Of a stretch of DNA of 64,000 bases, positions 35,345 to 46,892 are shown one piece after another. The notes below the pieces were generated by a model, which saw only the letters and a list, made by a program, of their open reading frames with translations, had not been told where the DNA came from and did no database searches. Source of the stretch: Bidens hawaiensis. Taxonomy: Eukaryota > Streptophyta > Magnoliopsida > Asterales > Asteraceae. Positions within the stretch are counted from its first letter, which is position 1. Each line of letters begins with the position of its first letter. The position numbers were made by a program, and so were the translations under genes. The stretch covers positions 1 to 64,000 of the forward strand of contig JAIQDT010014351.1 of assembly GCA_021521415.1 (NCBI GenBank). Direction: 5' to 3'.

Positions 35345-38082
35345 CTAATCTTTCTTCTCACTGCTACCTTTCAGCTCGTTCCTGTCAGTTACAAAACACC
35401 CCTCTCTTGTATGATTTGTGCACGATGGTACACACTTATCAACAAGAGGGTTAGTAGTATTTTCGAACAATAATAACCGCTTAACACGGTTCCCACACTT
35501 AATGCCCAAAAATCCCTCAGCATAATCAATTACCGCATGTGCTGTAGCAAGGAACGGTCTGCCCAGTATGACTTCAGATTGTTTAATATTACCCTTAGCA
35601 TAGTCAAGTACAAGGAAGTCAATTGGGTAGCAAAAATCGTCCACTTGAACCATTACATTAGTGACCATGCCCCGGGGGTGTGTATGAATTTGGTTCGCCA
35701 ACACCACGGTGGTGTTTACACTCTCTAACTGGCCAAACTCATACTGATCATATAAACTACCGGGCATGACACTAACACATGCTCCAAGATCTAGAAGTGC
35801 CCGATCAGTTTTAAAATCTCCAATTTGAATTGATAAAAATGGCACTCCCGGGTCTTGGAGTTTACTTGAGGTGGTATTATTCTCCACCTCCTCATCTCCC
35901 GTGTTGGTCAATTTAGTGTTTAGACATTTTTCACAAGTGCAGTTTTCACAAAAAGTTAATTCATTTGTTTTTAATTTTACTTCATTTTGGAAAACCATTT
36001 CATTTTGATCAACACCTTCATTCTCATCACTAGCATCATTCACCACCGCCTCAACAAACTGCGGTGGCGACTCAACTTCAACATAGGTAATTTCAAAATG
36101 AGGTACAAGACTTATCGCGTTAATGTGCACACTATTACCTTTCTTCGAGCTTGAGCTGGCATGTTGCGGGTTTACTGTGGTATCGCTCGGTAGCTGACCT
36201 GCGTTCTTCTGAAATCTCGCCACATCTGCTACGAGCTGACCAATCTGCTTTAACATCGCTTCTGCTGACTTGTCTCTCAACTCGAACTGTCTCTGCGTTT
36301 CCATCTGATTATCAGTCACGAGCTTCAACAACGCATCTAAATTTGAATGTATTGACTCATCTGAAGTTCCCGAACTGCACTTCTGCTGGTCCTGATTCTG
36401 ATTACCTGACGAACTGTTACCCCAGTAACCATCTCTGTTATATCCTCGACTGTTATACTGACTGTTCGAACCACCCTGTCGGTAGCTGTTCTGCTGTCGG
36501 TTCTGACCGGACCCCTGAAAGTTCGGGTTCGACTGGTTCGACGCGTTCCCGTATTTGAAGTTCGGGTGATTCTTTAGGCCCGGGTGATAAGTGTTCGAAT
36601 TGAATCCTTGGCCCTTGGACTCCCCGTACGCGTAACTGACTTCCTCCTCATCGGTATACTCGTCATCATCAACCCCGGGGTAATCTTCAACCTTATGCCC
36701 CAACTCACCACAATCTGAACAAACCGATAATTTCACCCCGACTTTACCAACCTCCTTCTTTTTTCCTTTCCGATAACCCGCGAGTTCCCGTTCTAACTCG
36801 GCAATTCTGTCTGATTCGCTCGAGGCTGATTTAACTGTTCAGGTGACCCTGACTTTTCGTCTTCGTTCAGCTGCTGCTTCTGACTTGGAATCCTCACACA
36901 TAAACTCAAGGAAATCCAAATCATCCTCTTCTGGTTGGTTCAACAACATCCCATTACATGATGATTTCAGATACTTTCTGTCCTCGTAAGTCAACCCGTC
37001 AACGAAACATTTCACTAACTCCCACAATTCAATCTGGTGGTGCAGGCATTTCCTGATCATCTCCTTATAACGAATAAATGCCTCATGAAATAACTCACCC
37101 GGTGACTTTTCAAAATGTCGAATCTCCATCCGGGCTTCGTTAGTCTTTGACTGCGAATAATACTCGTTAAGAAAAACCTGCTGCATCTCGGCCCATGTCT
37201 CAATACTATGCATCGGTAGTGAGTTGAACCAGTGTTTTGCTTTGTGTTTTAATGAAAACTGGAACAACCGCAACTCATCCTGATCATAAGTACCATCACC
37301 AATAGACCCGCAAATAGCTGAAAAATTTGACAAGTGTGAATACAGGTCTTCTGATCCCAGTCCATGAATGGACGGGACTTAAATGTCGGCTGTCCCTGAA
37401 CACGCACCTGTGGGAAAATCGGTGATGCACCATCTGAAATAGCCAGTCTGAACCGACTGTTAACACCCTGAACAGGAGGCCTGTAATTCCATTGTCTGGA
37501 CCTCGGTTCCTCAAAACCTCCCCGATTGACCTGAATCGACTGTCTCTGTTCCTCCCGATATCTTCCTATGCCACCTCGATCAAGATTCCTGTTCCTCCAC
37601 CTGTTACCTCTCACCCTAACTGGTTCCTCAACCTCATCAATCTCTTCAACACGCAAACCCTCATTTTCATTTCTCGGCCCAAATTCCTCCTCATTTCCCT
37701 CTTCTTCGTCTTCAGTATGAATATTGACATGGTCAAAGTCTTGAATAATCGGCTGTCGGTGACGAGGGGTATTGTTCGGGGCTGATGGCCCGGGTCTGTC
37801 ATGGTTTCAGTTTCGGTTTCTAGAGTGTCGGGCTGAATTTGGTTGTTGATTGGTGTGTATTGGTGGTGGTAGGTCATTATTTGGTGGGTTTTGATTATTC
37901 GGTGGGTTTGGTTCGGGTTGGAAAACATTAATTTCGGGTGGTGAGTCTTGGTTTTGATTTTGGTTCTGGTTCTGACCTTCCATATCTGGCTGTCTGATCT
38001 GAGCTCGGTTCTGCCGAGCTAAACGTTCGATTTCTGGCTCGTAAATCAGTGGAGACCGTCTCCCTGAATGGCGGGTGTGCAT
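35345..38082 (-). pseudogene. Athila gag-protease (degenerate)
   Basis: On -, Gag begins MHTRHSGRRSP (38082) with a Gln/Asn-rich N-terminal part, then the gag core with LRLFQFSLKHKAKHWFNSLP (about 37268-37205), a zinc-knuckle relic CSDCGELGH whose last Cys is replaced by Tyr, a Asn/Gln/Ser-rich linker, and a retropepsin-like domain with LLDLGACVSVMPGSLY (about 35800) and ILGRPFLATA. Breaks: in-frame TGA at 37807-37809, a frameshift at about 37345-37370, and in-frame TGA at 36839-36841. The last 463 codons to 35345 are open. After the protease the frame ends without any RT. Confidence 0.85.
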
Positions 38083-38206
38083 AAACCTGCTACCTGCACA
38101 AATAACACACCCCGCGTAAAATGGGAAAATAAAACTAAACTAAAATTTAAAACAAAAACTAAATTAAACTAAGAAATCAATTAACACACAACACTAAGCA
38201 CATAAC

Positions 38207-38224
38207 TCCCCGGCAACGGTGCCA
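38207..38224 (-). other. Primer binding site, tRNA-Asp type
   Basis: On - it reads TGGCACCGTTGCCGGGGA, three bases inside the 5' LTR end. Plant tRNA-Asp ends TCCCCGGCAACGGCGCCA, so 17 of 18 positions pair. This fixes the element's orientation as minus. Confidence 0.85.
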
Positions 38225-38227
38225 TTT

Positions 38228-39409
38228 TGATGCTAGACTGTCGCTATTTAATAAAAAACAAGTAAATCAGTGTCCTAATCACCTTAAGCTAGTCAGGGTA
38301 AGTAGGGTATCGTATCCACGAGGAGTATGTGGTCAGTGTAAAGTGTAAACGATTCCTAACATTATGAAGTTGTTCAAATAAAGTGCTGATCACACTAGAA
38401 AACAGTTAATATTTTTATAATAAGCAAACAAGCAATCACGTATTCAATCGATTAACAAAGACAAATCACACCCGGGAATCCAAGTACATAACCTAACAGC
38501 AAACTCATGCAACTTAACAAATAAACTATCCTCTGTCAACTAAAGACTGACTAACCGGTTAAACCTTAGGCATCCACGCTCGCTAACACACGACACTGGT
38601 TATCAAACGGTCCCTGCCAATGTGACTCAACTAAGGGCAAACATATTCTTTCTTGCAATTAACAGGTCAAAACAATCCTACAAGCAATTATCATAGCAAC
38701 TGGCACACTAATCGTTCTGATCGAAATAAACCTAAACTGACGTTGTGCACAATCATACTAGACATCAATACTCATAGATTAACATCAAAGATAGTTACAA
38801 TCAATTCGTTCTCAATACATGAGAAAACTGAAAGATACAATACTCTACATCCCGGGCATGACTCGAAGGAACTAGCCGCGCATCGGCATCTCTCGGGCTT
38901 CGGTTATGATGTTATGGAACATATATAAGGCCTTGAGATGATTGGAAGTGATGGTGGCTCTTCTTTCTGCTCTGAAAATCGCCTGGAAGGTGAAGAATGG
39001 CATCTAGGGTCGTCCCAATGTGATATAAAACAAAACCCTAACTTTCACGATTTTGGGGACCATCGCGTAGCGCGATGGTCTCCTCCCCAGGTCCATCGCG
39101 CTACGCGATGGACCAGAAGTCAACGCCTGATCAATAATTCCAGGGCATTGCGTAGCGCGATGCCCCACCTTCAACACCCATCGCGCTACGCGATGGGTCT
39201 CTTCAGTCAGCAAGCCCATTTTAATGTCTTGGTTTGCGTGTTGGACATCCCGGGTCTTCATTCCATGCTCGTACAGGTCCAAATTAAGCGCGTTAAGTAC
39301 ATGTGACCTGAAACACAATAAACATGTATGAAGTACCATAGTTCCTAAACAAAACTATTAAAACGACTAAATTAGCAAACTAAAATATGTACAGATAGAC
39401 CGAACATCA
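38228..39409 (-). repeat. 5' LTR of the Athila element
   Basis: 1182 bp, TG...CA, followed by GTACT. It carries the same four hairpins at 39059-39199 in the same order as the other LTR. The few differences between LTRs point to a fairly recent insertion. Confidence 0.95.
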
Positions 39410-39414
39410 GTACT

Positions 39415-40867
39415 CCATCTCTGTATACATCATTAGCTTTCTTATTGAAGGATAAGATGCCAACGTTCACTTAAATTAAAGAATGATAGCTTTAAATGCA
39501 CGCAAAAAGCAGGGTCGTACATGTAAAACGATGGCCCTGAAAATACGAACTTAATAACTCATATATAATTTAGATAATAATTAACAATAATCAAAACAAG
39601 AGTATTTAGGCAAAATGATATAATTAAAATGCTTAAACGGAAGTGAAGTTTTTCTAGCATTTTTGGAAGCAAGACCCTCGATAGACTCTTTGTATTCCAT
39701 GGTCTCTAACATCTTGTTCGATACCAACAACATTTCCTTCTCAATGGCAATAATTGTCAATCCGCTAAGTCTTTCCTGAAGCACTATCGGCCAATCCATT
39801 AAGTCTTTAACGGGTATTAGAGTACCGGGTACTTATCATTCAATGGGGCTTGCTTAATCAAACTCAAAGTCCGACTATCTTTATAAATGAACCAAAAAAA
39901 TAATTTTTAATAGTTTATATATAAAATCAATTTTTTTTAGAAACTTTGCGCCCAATGGGAAACCAGGCCTTCTACGGCCACCCTCTTCGGCCTCCCCATG
40001 GCCTGGCCTAGGCCTAATGCATAATTACATAATTAATGTACATTAAATATTCAATAAACTAGGTCCAAAACACATGATTGTAACATTGCAACAAGTTAAA
40101 TTTGCTAAAAGCTTTAATGTGAAGCCAGAGAAAAGGTGATAATAGATAAATGATAAAACTAGAAGCACAAACATTAAGTTCACATTAAATAAAATGTGTT
40201 TATTAAAAAATAGCTAAACGTTATACAATATATGAAGTGATGTTTAAGAAGATTTTGAAATATAAGAAACTACTAGGTTCCAACTTCTATATGAATCGAG
40301 AATCATGCCATTTAAATCTCGTATATTTCAAGTTATGACTTTTCCAAGAATCAAGAATGATACGTAATAATGGTGCACTTCGGGTGATAAGTTCAAGTTA
40401 CAAAATTTCCAAGGTCCAAGGATGTTAGAAAATTCATTTGCACATTTGCAATTGCAAGTTTCGAGCCAAAATTCTATAGGTTCATCCTAAATGAATAAAA
40501 TTGTTTGGCTTGTTTGGACATGCTTAACTCATCAGTATCATACTTGTTCAACTGGTTTGATACAATGAGACGACATTTAAAATACGGGATAAACGTACAA
40601 CTTTAAGTCAGAGTGTAATCAGAAGTATCGTATAAGATAAGCACCATCATTAAAATAACCAAATCATTTTATTTATTATATTTAACTAAAGAAACTAATT
40701 AACGGATTAATTAATACACGGTGATTAATAAAAGGTGCTTATAAACTTTTTTTTCATTTGTGTACATTAAGATTCTAAACCCAAGCATCTTTATTAAAAC
40801 TTAAACACACACCAAACCACTTCAATTTCACCTCCAAATTCCAACCAACACGCTCCAAATTCCAACC
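39415..40867. other. Intergenic DNA
   Basis: AT-rich host sequence with no gene I can support. A 72-codon ORF on - at 39581-39799 has no family resemblance. A GGCC-rich patch lies at 39965-40015. Confidence 0.5.
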
Positions 40868-41006
40868 AACACGCCCTAGTCAAAACATCTTTGTTAAAAC
40901 TAAGTGTAAAAGCGAACTATACTTCGAGCTTGACTGTCATATGATAGACTTGGGTATTAAGCCAACACTTGACTAGCGACATTGCTTGCACGGTCTTTAT
41001 GCTAGG
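40868..41006. repeat. 139-bp direct repeat, left copy
   Basis: AACACGCCCTAGTC...TTTATGCTAGG, apparently identical to 50971-51109. The two copies bound element C exactly: the left copy touches the LTR end at 41007. This is far longer than the 5-bp duplication expected of an LTR element. Confidence 0.92.
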
Positions 41007-41969
41007 TGAAGAAACACTAGGTGAACCCTGGACAGATTATAGATAATCTGGGGGTTAAGTAATGTTTCCCACGGGGATGAGGTCCAGCAGAGAAGGTTGT
41101 TCTTCTGGAGACCTGCAAAACAGACACCGTAAGCTCGTCACTGAGAAGGGGGGGGGGGTTCCTCCTTGTGACCACCCTCCGGCGTGAGAATCAGACTAGA
41201 TTGCTCTGAATATAAGTGTATATTAAGAGATTGCTAGATAAGATTGAGATCAGATGCCCTTACCATTCCAAGGTGTTGGAGTATTTATAGCCGAAGGTAG
41301 GTTTCCTAGAAGGTACTGCCGGCTGAATAGTATTCCTGTTCCACCAACAGTGGACTACGCACAGGCCATGCTGGTTGGTGGGTAGGCTACGGCCAACAGT
41401 AAAGGTCGGCTGTATACTGTTCCTTTACTGCCGGCTACGCACTGTTCCACCAACTGTAGGCTGCGCACGTCCCCTCGTAAGGGTTGGTGAGTAGGCAACG
41501 GCTAATAGTGACAAACAGTACTAGAGGGTGCTCCTCCTCGTATTGTTGTCGGTGAGCTGTCACCCTGTGATTGGTTCATGGGCTGCTCTGGTCAATTTGT
41601 CTGTTCCGCCCATACCTTAGTAGGTATAGTACGAAAGACCTTCCAGAAGCATACGGACTGGCTCACTTGGGCGGGAGTATTCCCGCCTTGCTCATTCCTT
41701 CATGTGACTACTGAAGTAGCTAATGCCTTGTGCGTATAGCCTTGCTGTTAGTGCGGGTAGCCTTCCCTGATGGCTTGTATCCGCAGCTGCGGGAACAGGC
41801 GGGGTACTTCACCATTGGGAGGCTTTCCCTGCGGGTACAGCTGGCGTACTGCGCGTAAGGTTCTTTGAGCATGGTGGGTCCTGCTGGAGCAGTTGGTCAT
41901 TGCGCAGACGTCCCTGTTCAAGGTGAGTCTTGCGGGTCCAACTGGGCTCTGCTGGGACCTACCTCTTCA
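41007..41969 (-). repeat. 3' LTR of element C
   Basis: 963 bp. On - it starts TGAAGAGGTAGGTCCCAGC at 41969 and ends TTCTTCA at 41007. A TATA box (GGCTATAAATACTCC on -) lies near 41283-41297. It matches the 5' LTR of element B (57781-58738). A G-run polypurine tract precedes it at 41970-41980 on -. Confidence 0.92.
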
Positions 41970-42280
41970 AGTCCCCCCAGTCCAATGTTCTTCTCATGAA
42001 TTATTAATAAGTGAGGTGAACTTTTGGACTTAGCTAGGGGTTTTGAAAAGGGTTTAGTTTTTAGGTTTTCCGTGGTGATTCTTCCCGCGGTTTTCCTGAT
42101 GTCACGCAGAAATTCCCGACTTTTCTGCTTGATCTTTGGGTATGAAGCGGGTAGGTTTGTAACCTCCTCGCACGTCAGGAGCGTTGAGTCCCATTTGTGC
42201 GGATTCTCCATGGGGTCTTGGTAGTTTTCAACATAGTGATCAATTATGCTAAAACCACCAATTCCATCTTGGAGTTTCAA
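41918..42280 (-). CDS. Unrecognised ORF spanning the polypurine tract of element C
   Basis: A 120-codon ORF in sense orientation that begins in the internal region and reads through the polypurine tract into the LTR. It contains ICHE-free, Lys/Ser-rich sequence with KIKQKSREFLRDIRK; I recognise no domain. It may be chance. Some Tat elements carry extra sense ORFs near the 3' end, which is the only reason to list it. Confidence 0.25.
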   Translation of the reverse strand: MKLQDGIGGFSIIDHYVENYQDPMENPHKWDSTLLTCEEVTNLPASYPKIKQKSREFLRDIRKTAGRITTENLKTKPFSKPLAKSKSSPHLLIIHEKNIGLGGLEEVGPSRAQLDPQDSP

Positions 42281-42365
42281 ACAATATAGTTCTCGACGTT
42301 CCCGTCATGCGGGGATGTTATTCCCGTTTCCGCAAGCATGGCCCAGAAGATCCTTCTTGGTTTAA

Positions 42366-42557
42366 ATTCCCTGCAGAGTGCTAAGTATGTGAAGGGTTTT
42401 GCCTTGACACTGTACCCGCACTTGTCTTACGGTTACTTTATTTCCAAGGTATTCCTGGCGTCAATTCCCTGCGGGTGCTAAGTATGTGAAGGGTTTTGCC
42501 TTGACACTGTATCCGCACCCGTCTTATGGTTACTTGGTTGCCAAGGTAAGGGGTATT
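42366..42557. repeat. 97-bp tandem duplication upstream of the antisense promoter
   Basis: CTAAGTATGTGAAGGGTTTT occurs at 42381 and 42478, a period of 97 bp. The units differ by a few bases. The position parallels the 103-bp repeat upstream of the antisense gene in element A. Confidence 0.75.
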
Positions 42558-42839
42558 TTCCCGCTTACTTTTGAATCTTTTTGAATTTTGAATTTCGAAA
42601 TTCGAAGAGTTGGTGGAAAGATAGGAACAGTCCAAACATCTGAAACGTCGTGCGACGGTTTCTTCTGACTGTGTCAGGACTTGCAGGAAGTTATGGTGAC
42701 GTGACAGTACATGGTCATTCCAGACGCTTTTTCAGGCGCGTGGGCGCGATTTTTCGGGCGCGTGGCCGCTAAATTATTGGTATGCGTCCTGTCAACAGCT
42801 GTTGCCAGCTTGCTTTTTGCCACGTGTCATAGTTTCATT

Positions 42840-43027
42840 GCACCTTCGTTTTCTCTCTCTTCCGTATTAAATGCATCGCATTAATTGCGATTAGTATATA
42901 AAGGGGGAGAGGGTTCTTTGTAATCCACACTTTCACTCTTCTCTTCATCTTTTAAGCGATTTCCGGCGAATACTCATCCTTTTCAGGCAAGCATTCTCCC
43001 GAAATCATTTTCTTCTTCTTTTACAAG
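42840..43027 (+). promoter_or_regulatory. Promoter and 5' UTR of the antisense gene in element C
   Basis: TATATAAAG at 42895-42903, followed by a CT-rich leader (CACTTTCACTCTTCTCTTC) typical of plant transcription starts, lies about 130 bp before the ATG at 43028. This is the same layout as in element A, on the strand opposite to pol. Confidence 0.65.
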
Positions 43028-46000
43028 ATGTCTCGTGATATCGATTCTACAGCTGATGACAAGAGTACTGCTGGTGAGTGCCAGTGTGCTCTGCCTGGCG
43101 ATCTATATCGGTACGTCGTCAGGAAGTTCATGCTCGAGTCTCTCGAGCCTGAGTTTCCTGAGCCCCACCAGACGGTATACGATGCCCCCAGAGGCAAGAT
43201 CGGGGTTTATGCTGCATTCTTTGTCTATGGGAATCTTAGGTTCCCATTGACAAAGTTTGTTTATCGTGTCCTTGAGAGGCACGGTGTTCATTTGACCGAG
43301 TTGCACCCCATGGCGATCGCCAAGATTCGCCACTTTGAGTGGGTGTGCCGGATACTGGGCGTTGAGCCCTATGTTGACCGCCTGATGACCTTCTACATTT
43401 GGAGGTGCATCCAGGGGTGGTACACGTTGACAACCCGGATTAAGGGTTTAAAGATTTGTGCGACCGAGCGCAGTCTTCGCGCGTGGAAGAGGGAGTTTTT
43501 CTTCATATCCGCTCGCGCCATCCCCATTGCCATGAAATTCAAGAACGGGCAAGCACTTCCCAGCCTTCACGCCTCCAGCTACCAGGAGGCGGAATGGTTT
43601 GCGAAGATATCTCGGGTCCAATCTCCGGTTTACCGGTTTGCGGAGTCCGGGATGGTGATGCTGGGGATGAGCCGAGTGTGGAAGGCTGCCGATGCGCAAA
43701 AGATCCCAATCGTCCTCGAATACGGTTCGAACTCTGTTCCTTACGGTATGATTTGTCTCTTATTGTTGATTCTGAATTGCTTCTAACTTTTTTCCTGTTT
43801 ATTTCAGAGGGGAACGACCTGCAGTCGCTCCTTAATCCGCGGGAGGCTGACGGTCCCGCCCGGATGGGTACTCGCGCTCTAGACGAGAACGAGTTGCCCA
43901 TCCTAGAACAAACGGCGGATCGGTTCGTGGAGGTCTATCCGCTAGGCCATGAGATCCTTAGTGCCCGTCGGCCAGGTAAGGCGTTATTCGACCCTCGACC
44001 CCTCAATGTTGAAACCTCTGCTGGAATTCCTTTAATCGTATGTTCTGATGAGGAATCCGCAGATGGTCCTCCGTTGGTGCGGAAGAAGAAGGCTGCCGGC
44101 GGGAAGGGGAAAGAGAAGGCCTCCACTGCCGATCCAGCGCCTCGGTCTGATTCGGAGACCGAGAGCGAAGAGGTGGCGGGGAATCCCGGTGGTGATAAGA
44201 CCACCGCTCCGGAGGTTGCGACTGTCACCTCCGGAGAGCCAAAGAAGACGACGGTGACCGGCGCAAAGAGGCCGGCTCCATCGGGTCCGTCCCCGCCTCT
44301 CCGTACCTTTAGGCTCAAGAAAACCCGTAAGTACAACTTTCCTTTAGCTTTTATCTTCATAGCTTAATCTTTTAACACTTTCCTTCTTTACGCAGGCGTG
44401 GATGTTGACGCATTCCAGGGTGAAGCACCGAGTAGTACCTCTCCGCCAATGACGGTAGGCTTGGTCAGCCTACCTGAGGCGTTGACCCAGGCGCATGCGC
44501 CTGCTTCCGCTGGTTCAGTTGCTCACTCCTTTGAGCCGACTGTTCCAGCCGAGATGACGTCACTGCCGGCTGTGAGTGCGATTTTTACAGCATCCTTCAC
44601 CGAGCCGGCGGTTACTATTGCTGCGGATTCCGCGGCGGCGACCACGGCGGCTGCTACCATGCCCCCGACATCGGCAACGACGGCCGGTCCATCAGGTACG
44701 CATGGGGCTTCTCGCCAATCTTTGCCACCTTCCCATCTGCCTGACCTCTTGGATGGATTTCCTTTGGGTTCAGGTGATGGGTTCGGCGGGTATCGGCCTG
44801 TTATTGACCCTACAGGTGCGTAGGGTTCTTCTGGCCCATTTTATATATATATATTTTATCATCTTTTCCTAACTGCTTTGTGTTTTTTGCAGTGTCGGAT
44901 TCCAATGAAGTGTATGTTCCACGATGGAACATTCGCCGAGGAACAACCCTTCGCACCCCTGTGGAGTGCGTGGAATGGGCTCGTCACGCTGCTCCCAGTG
45001 GTGCGTTGGGGGAAGCCATGGCTAGCTACCAGGAGGGTAGGCTAACCAATGAGCTTCGGGTTCTCCTGGCCCGGATGCAACCGCGCGTCGGGCTGCTTTG
45101 TCGTGAAAACGACAAGTTAAAAGCAGCTCGCCTCAAGGAAGTATCTCAGGCGCGGGCTGTCCGGGAGGAGAACCAAAAACTTGCCGCAGTGGCTGCGGAG
45201 AAGGAGAAGGCCTTCAAGGCCCTCGAGGTTGAAGTTCAGGCTCGACTCGAGGCCCGTTCCAAGGCTGCCCAAGCTGTTAATAAACAACTTCGGCTGGCTA
45301 AGGAAACTGCGAGGAACGCAACCGAGAGGGCCACCAAGGCTGAAGCTGTTGCTGAGCCTCTGCGCGTGGAGAATGAAGAACTTAAAGCCAAATTAGAGGC
45401 TCTCCAGCAGGCTCATGATGCCTTGGCGATGGAAGACGCCAAAAAGCTCCAGGAGATCTTGGACCAGAGGGGGGTGCTTGACCATACTGAGCGGAAGCTA
45501 AAGGGCGTCGAAGAGGCTGCGGCTAAAGAAGTGTTGCTTGCCAACCTTAACAAGAGTGAAGCCGAACGCGCCCGTAACGAAGCTCAAGCTGCCCTCCAAG
45601 AAGCTCTGGTTGCCAAGGAATGGCTTCTTCGAGAAGCGTTGTCTCAGGTAAGCTTTCATGCCTTTACGCTTTCCTTTGTAAATAGAAAGGGTGTTGACAC
45701 TTGTATATTTTCTTTTGTAGGTTGTGCATCGGGTCTTCTCAGAGACATCTTACGACGATGCTATGAGCGCAGCCCTCAACGCTTCTCACGAGGATGGGGA
45801 ACGGGCCGGCTTCCTGCTTGGTCTAGGGTTCGTTGAGAAAGGCGTCCCGCCTTCCAACTTCCCTTTGTATAATGTGGATACTGAAGCTATTTACGACCAA
45901 GCAGTGAACCAGTATGTTGCCTTTCCGCATCCGGTGGTGGAGAAGGTGAATGAAGTTGCTGCTGCTGATGATGGGCTAGCTATCCTTAAGGCTTTCCTTG

Positions 46001-46056
46001 AACTGCCACGCTCTACTGACGGCGCTGGTCCAAGTGGAAGTGGCCCTGAAGCCTGA
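43028..46056 (+). CDS. Intact antisense multi-exon gene of element C, gypsy-type transposon domain plus coiled coil
   Basis: Six exons with GT-AG introns join in frame: 43028-43745, 43808-43975, 44063-44326, 44396-44815, 44893-45647 and 45721-46056, giving 886 aa. Introns are 62-87 bp; the first four are phase 1, the last phase 0. Intron 43976-44062 is a multiple of three and open, so it could be retained; I call it spliced because element A has an intron at the same place and phase. A further 78-bp open intron (44695-44772) is possible. Residues about 25-235 resemble the 'putative gypsy type transposon' family (PF04195); a basic patch RKKKAAGGKGKEK and an acidic/Pro/Ala-rich region follow, then a coiled coil (about 570-770) and an acidic C-terminus. 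No stop or frameshift interrupts it. Role unknown; a nuclear accessory or regulatory protein of the element is one guess. Confidence 0.8.
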
Positions 46057-46280
46057 TCCTGAAGATCCCTTCCCGCTGCTAGGATAGATATAGTTTGTAT
46101 AGATTTACTTTCTTGTAGGCGGGTAGTTACCCGGCCATTCTTGTAACGAATATTTATGAAATATAAATCTTTGTGCGGCTAAGACCGCTTCTTTCATTGG
46201 ATTCCTTGCTTTATAAACGTTATATGACTTGCATACTTTAGTTTAAATTAGCAATTTTCCAAGTGTTTTAGAATAAGTTA

Positions 46281-46715
46281 ACCTTTGAACGTGGTAGATA
46301 ATAGGTTGAAGTTTTGCTTCCTTGTTCGTGATTGTGCGGGTAAGACCGTCACTTGCACTTACAAGGATGGCTAAACTTTACTTACATCTGACCTGCGTGT
46401 AGGTTTTCCTTATCCTTTTTTAGGATAACCTTTGAACGTGGTAGATGATAGGTTGAAGTTTTGCTTCCTTGTTCGTGATTGTGCGGGTAAGACCGTCACT
46501 TGCACTTACAAGGATGGCTAAACTTTACTTACATCTGACCTGCGTGTAGGTTTTCCTCATCCTTTTTTAGGATAACCTTTGAACGTGGTAGATGATAGGT
46601 TGAAGTTTTGCTTCCTTGTTCGTGATTGTGCGGGTAAGACCGTCACTTGCACTTACAAGGATGGCTAAACTTTACTTACATCTGACCTGCGTGTAGGTTT
46701 TCCTTATTTTTAGCG
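46281..46715. repeat. 147-bp tandem repeat, three units
   Basis: Units start ACCTTTGAACGTGG at 46281, 46428 and 46575, giving a constant period of 147 bp with very few differences. They lie in the convergent space between the end of the antisense gene and the end of pol. Tandem repeats in this untranslated region are a known trait of Retand-type Tat elements. Confidence 0.92.
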
Positions 46716-46892
46716 TTGTGTTTATGCGGGTTTTGCCGCCTTCCACACGTAACGACTTACTTCTTCCCCATTTATGCGGTGAATACCGGCATCAGTGTGG
46801 GAAGTTCATAAGTATAAAGGTAAAAACACATTATGAAAGGAGAATCATTTCCATTAGAAGTGGCTCTAGGCCTTTACAAGTTTGGAATTGAT

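Larger units (their letters stand above)
28519..39409 (-). mobile_element. Athila-type Ty3/gypsy element without RT or integrase
   Basis: Perfect 5-bp target duplication GTACT at 28514-28518 and 39410-39414, and two LTRs of about 1.18 kb. Reading on -: 5' LTR, tRNA-Asp-type PBS, gag-protease pseudogene, 2-kb non-coding spacer, Athila ORF1-like pseudogene, 2.1-kb non-coding tail, 3' LTR. The 10.9-kb element contains no reverse transcriptase, RNase H or integrase in any frame, which in Athila should lie between protease and the ORF1-like gene. It must therefore have been mobilised in trans or lost pol after insertion. Confidence 0.92.
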
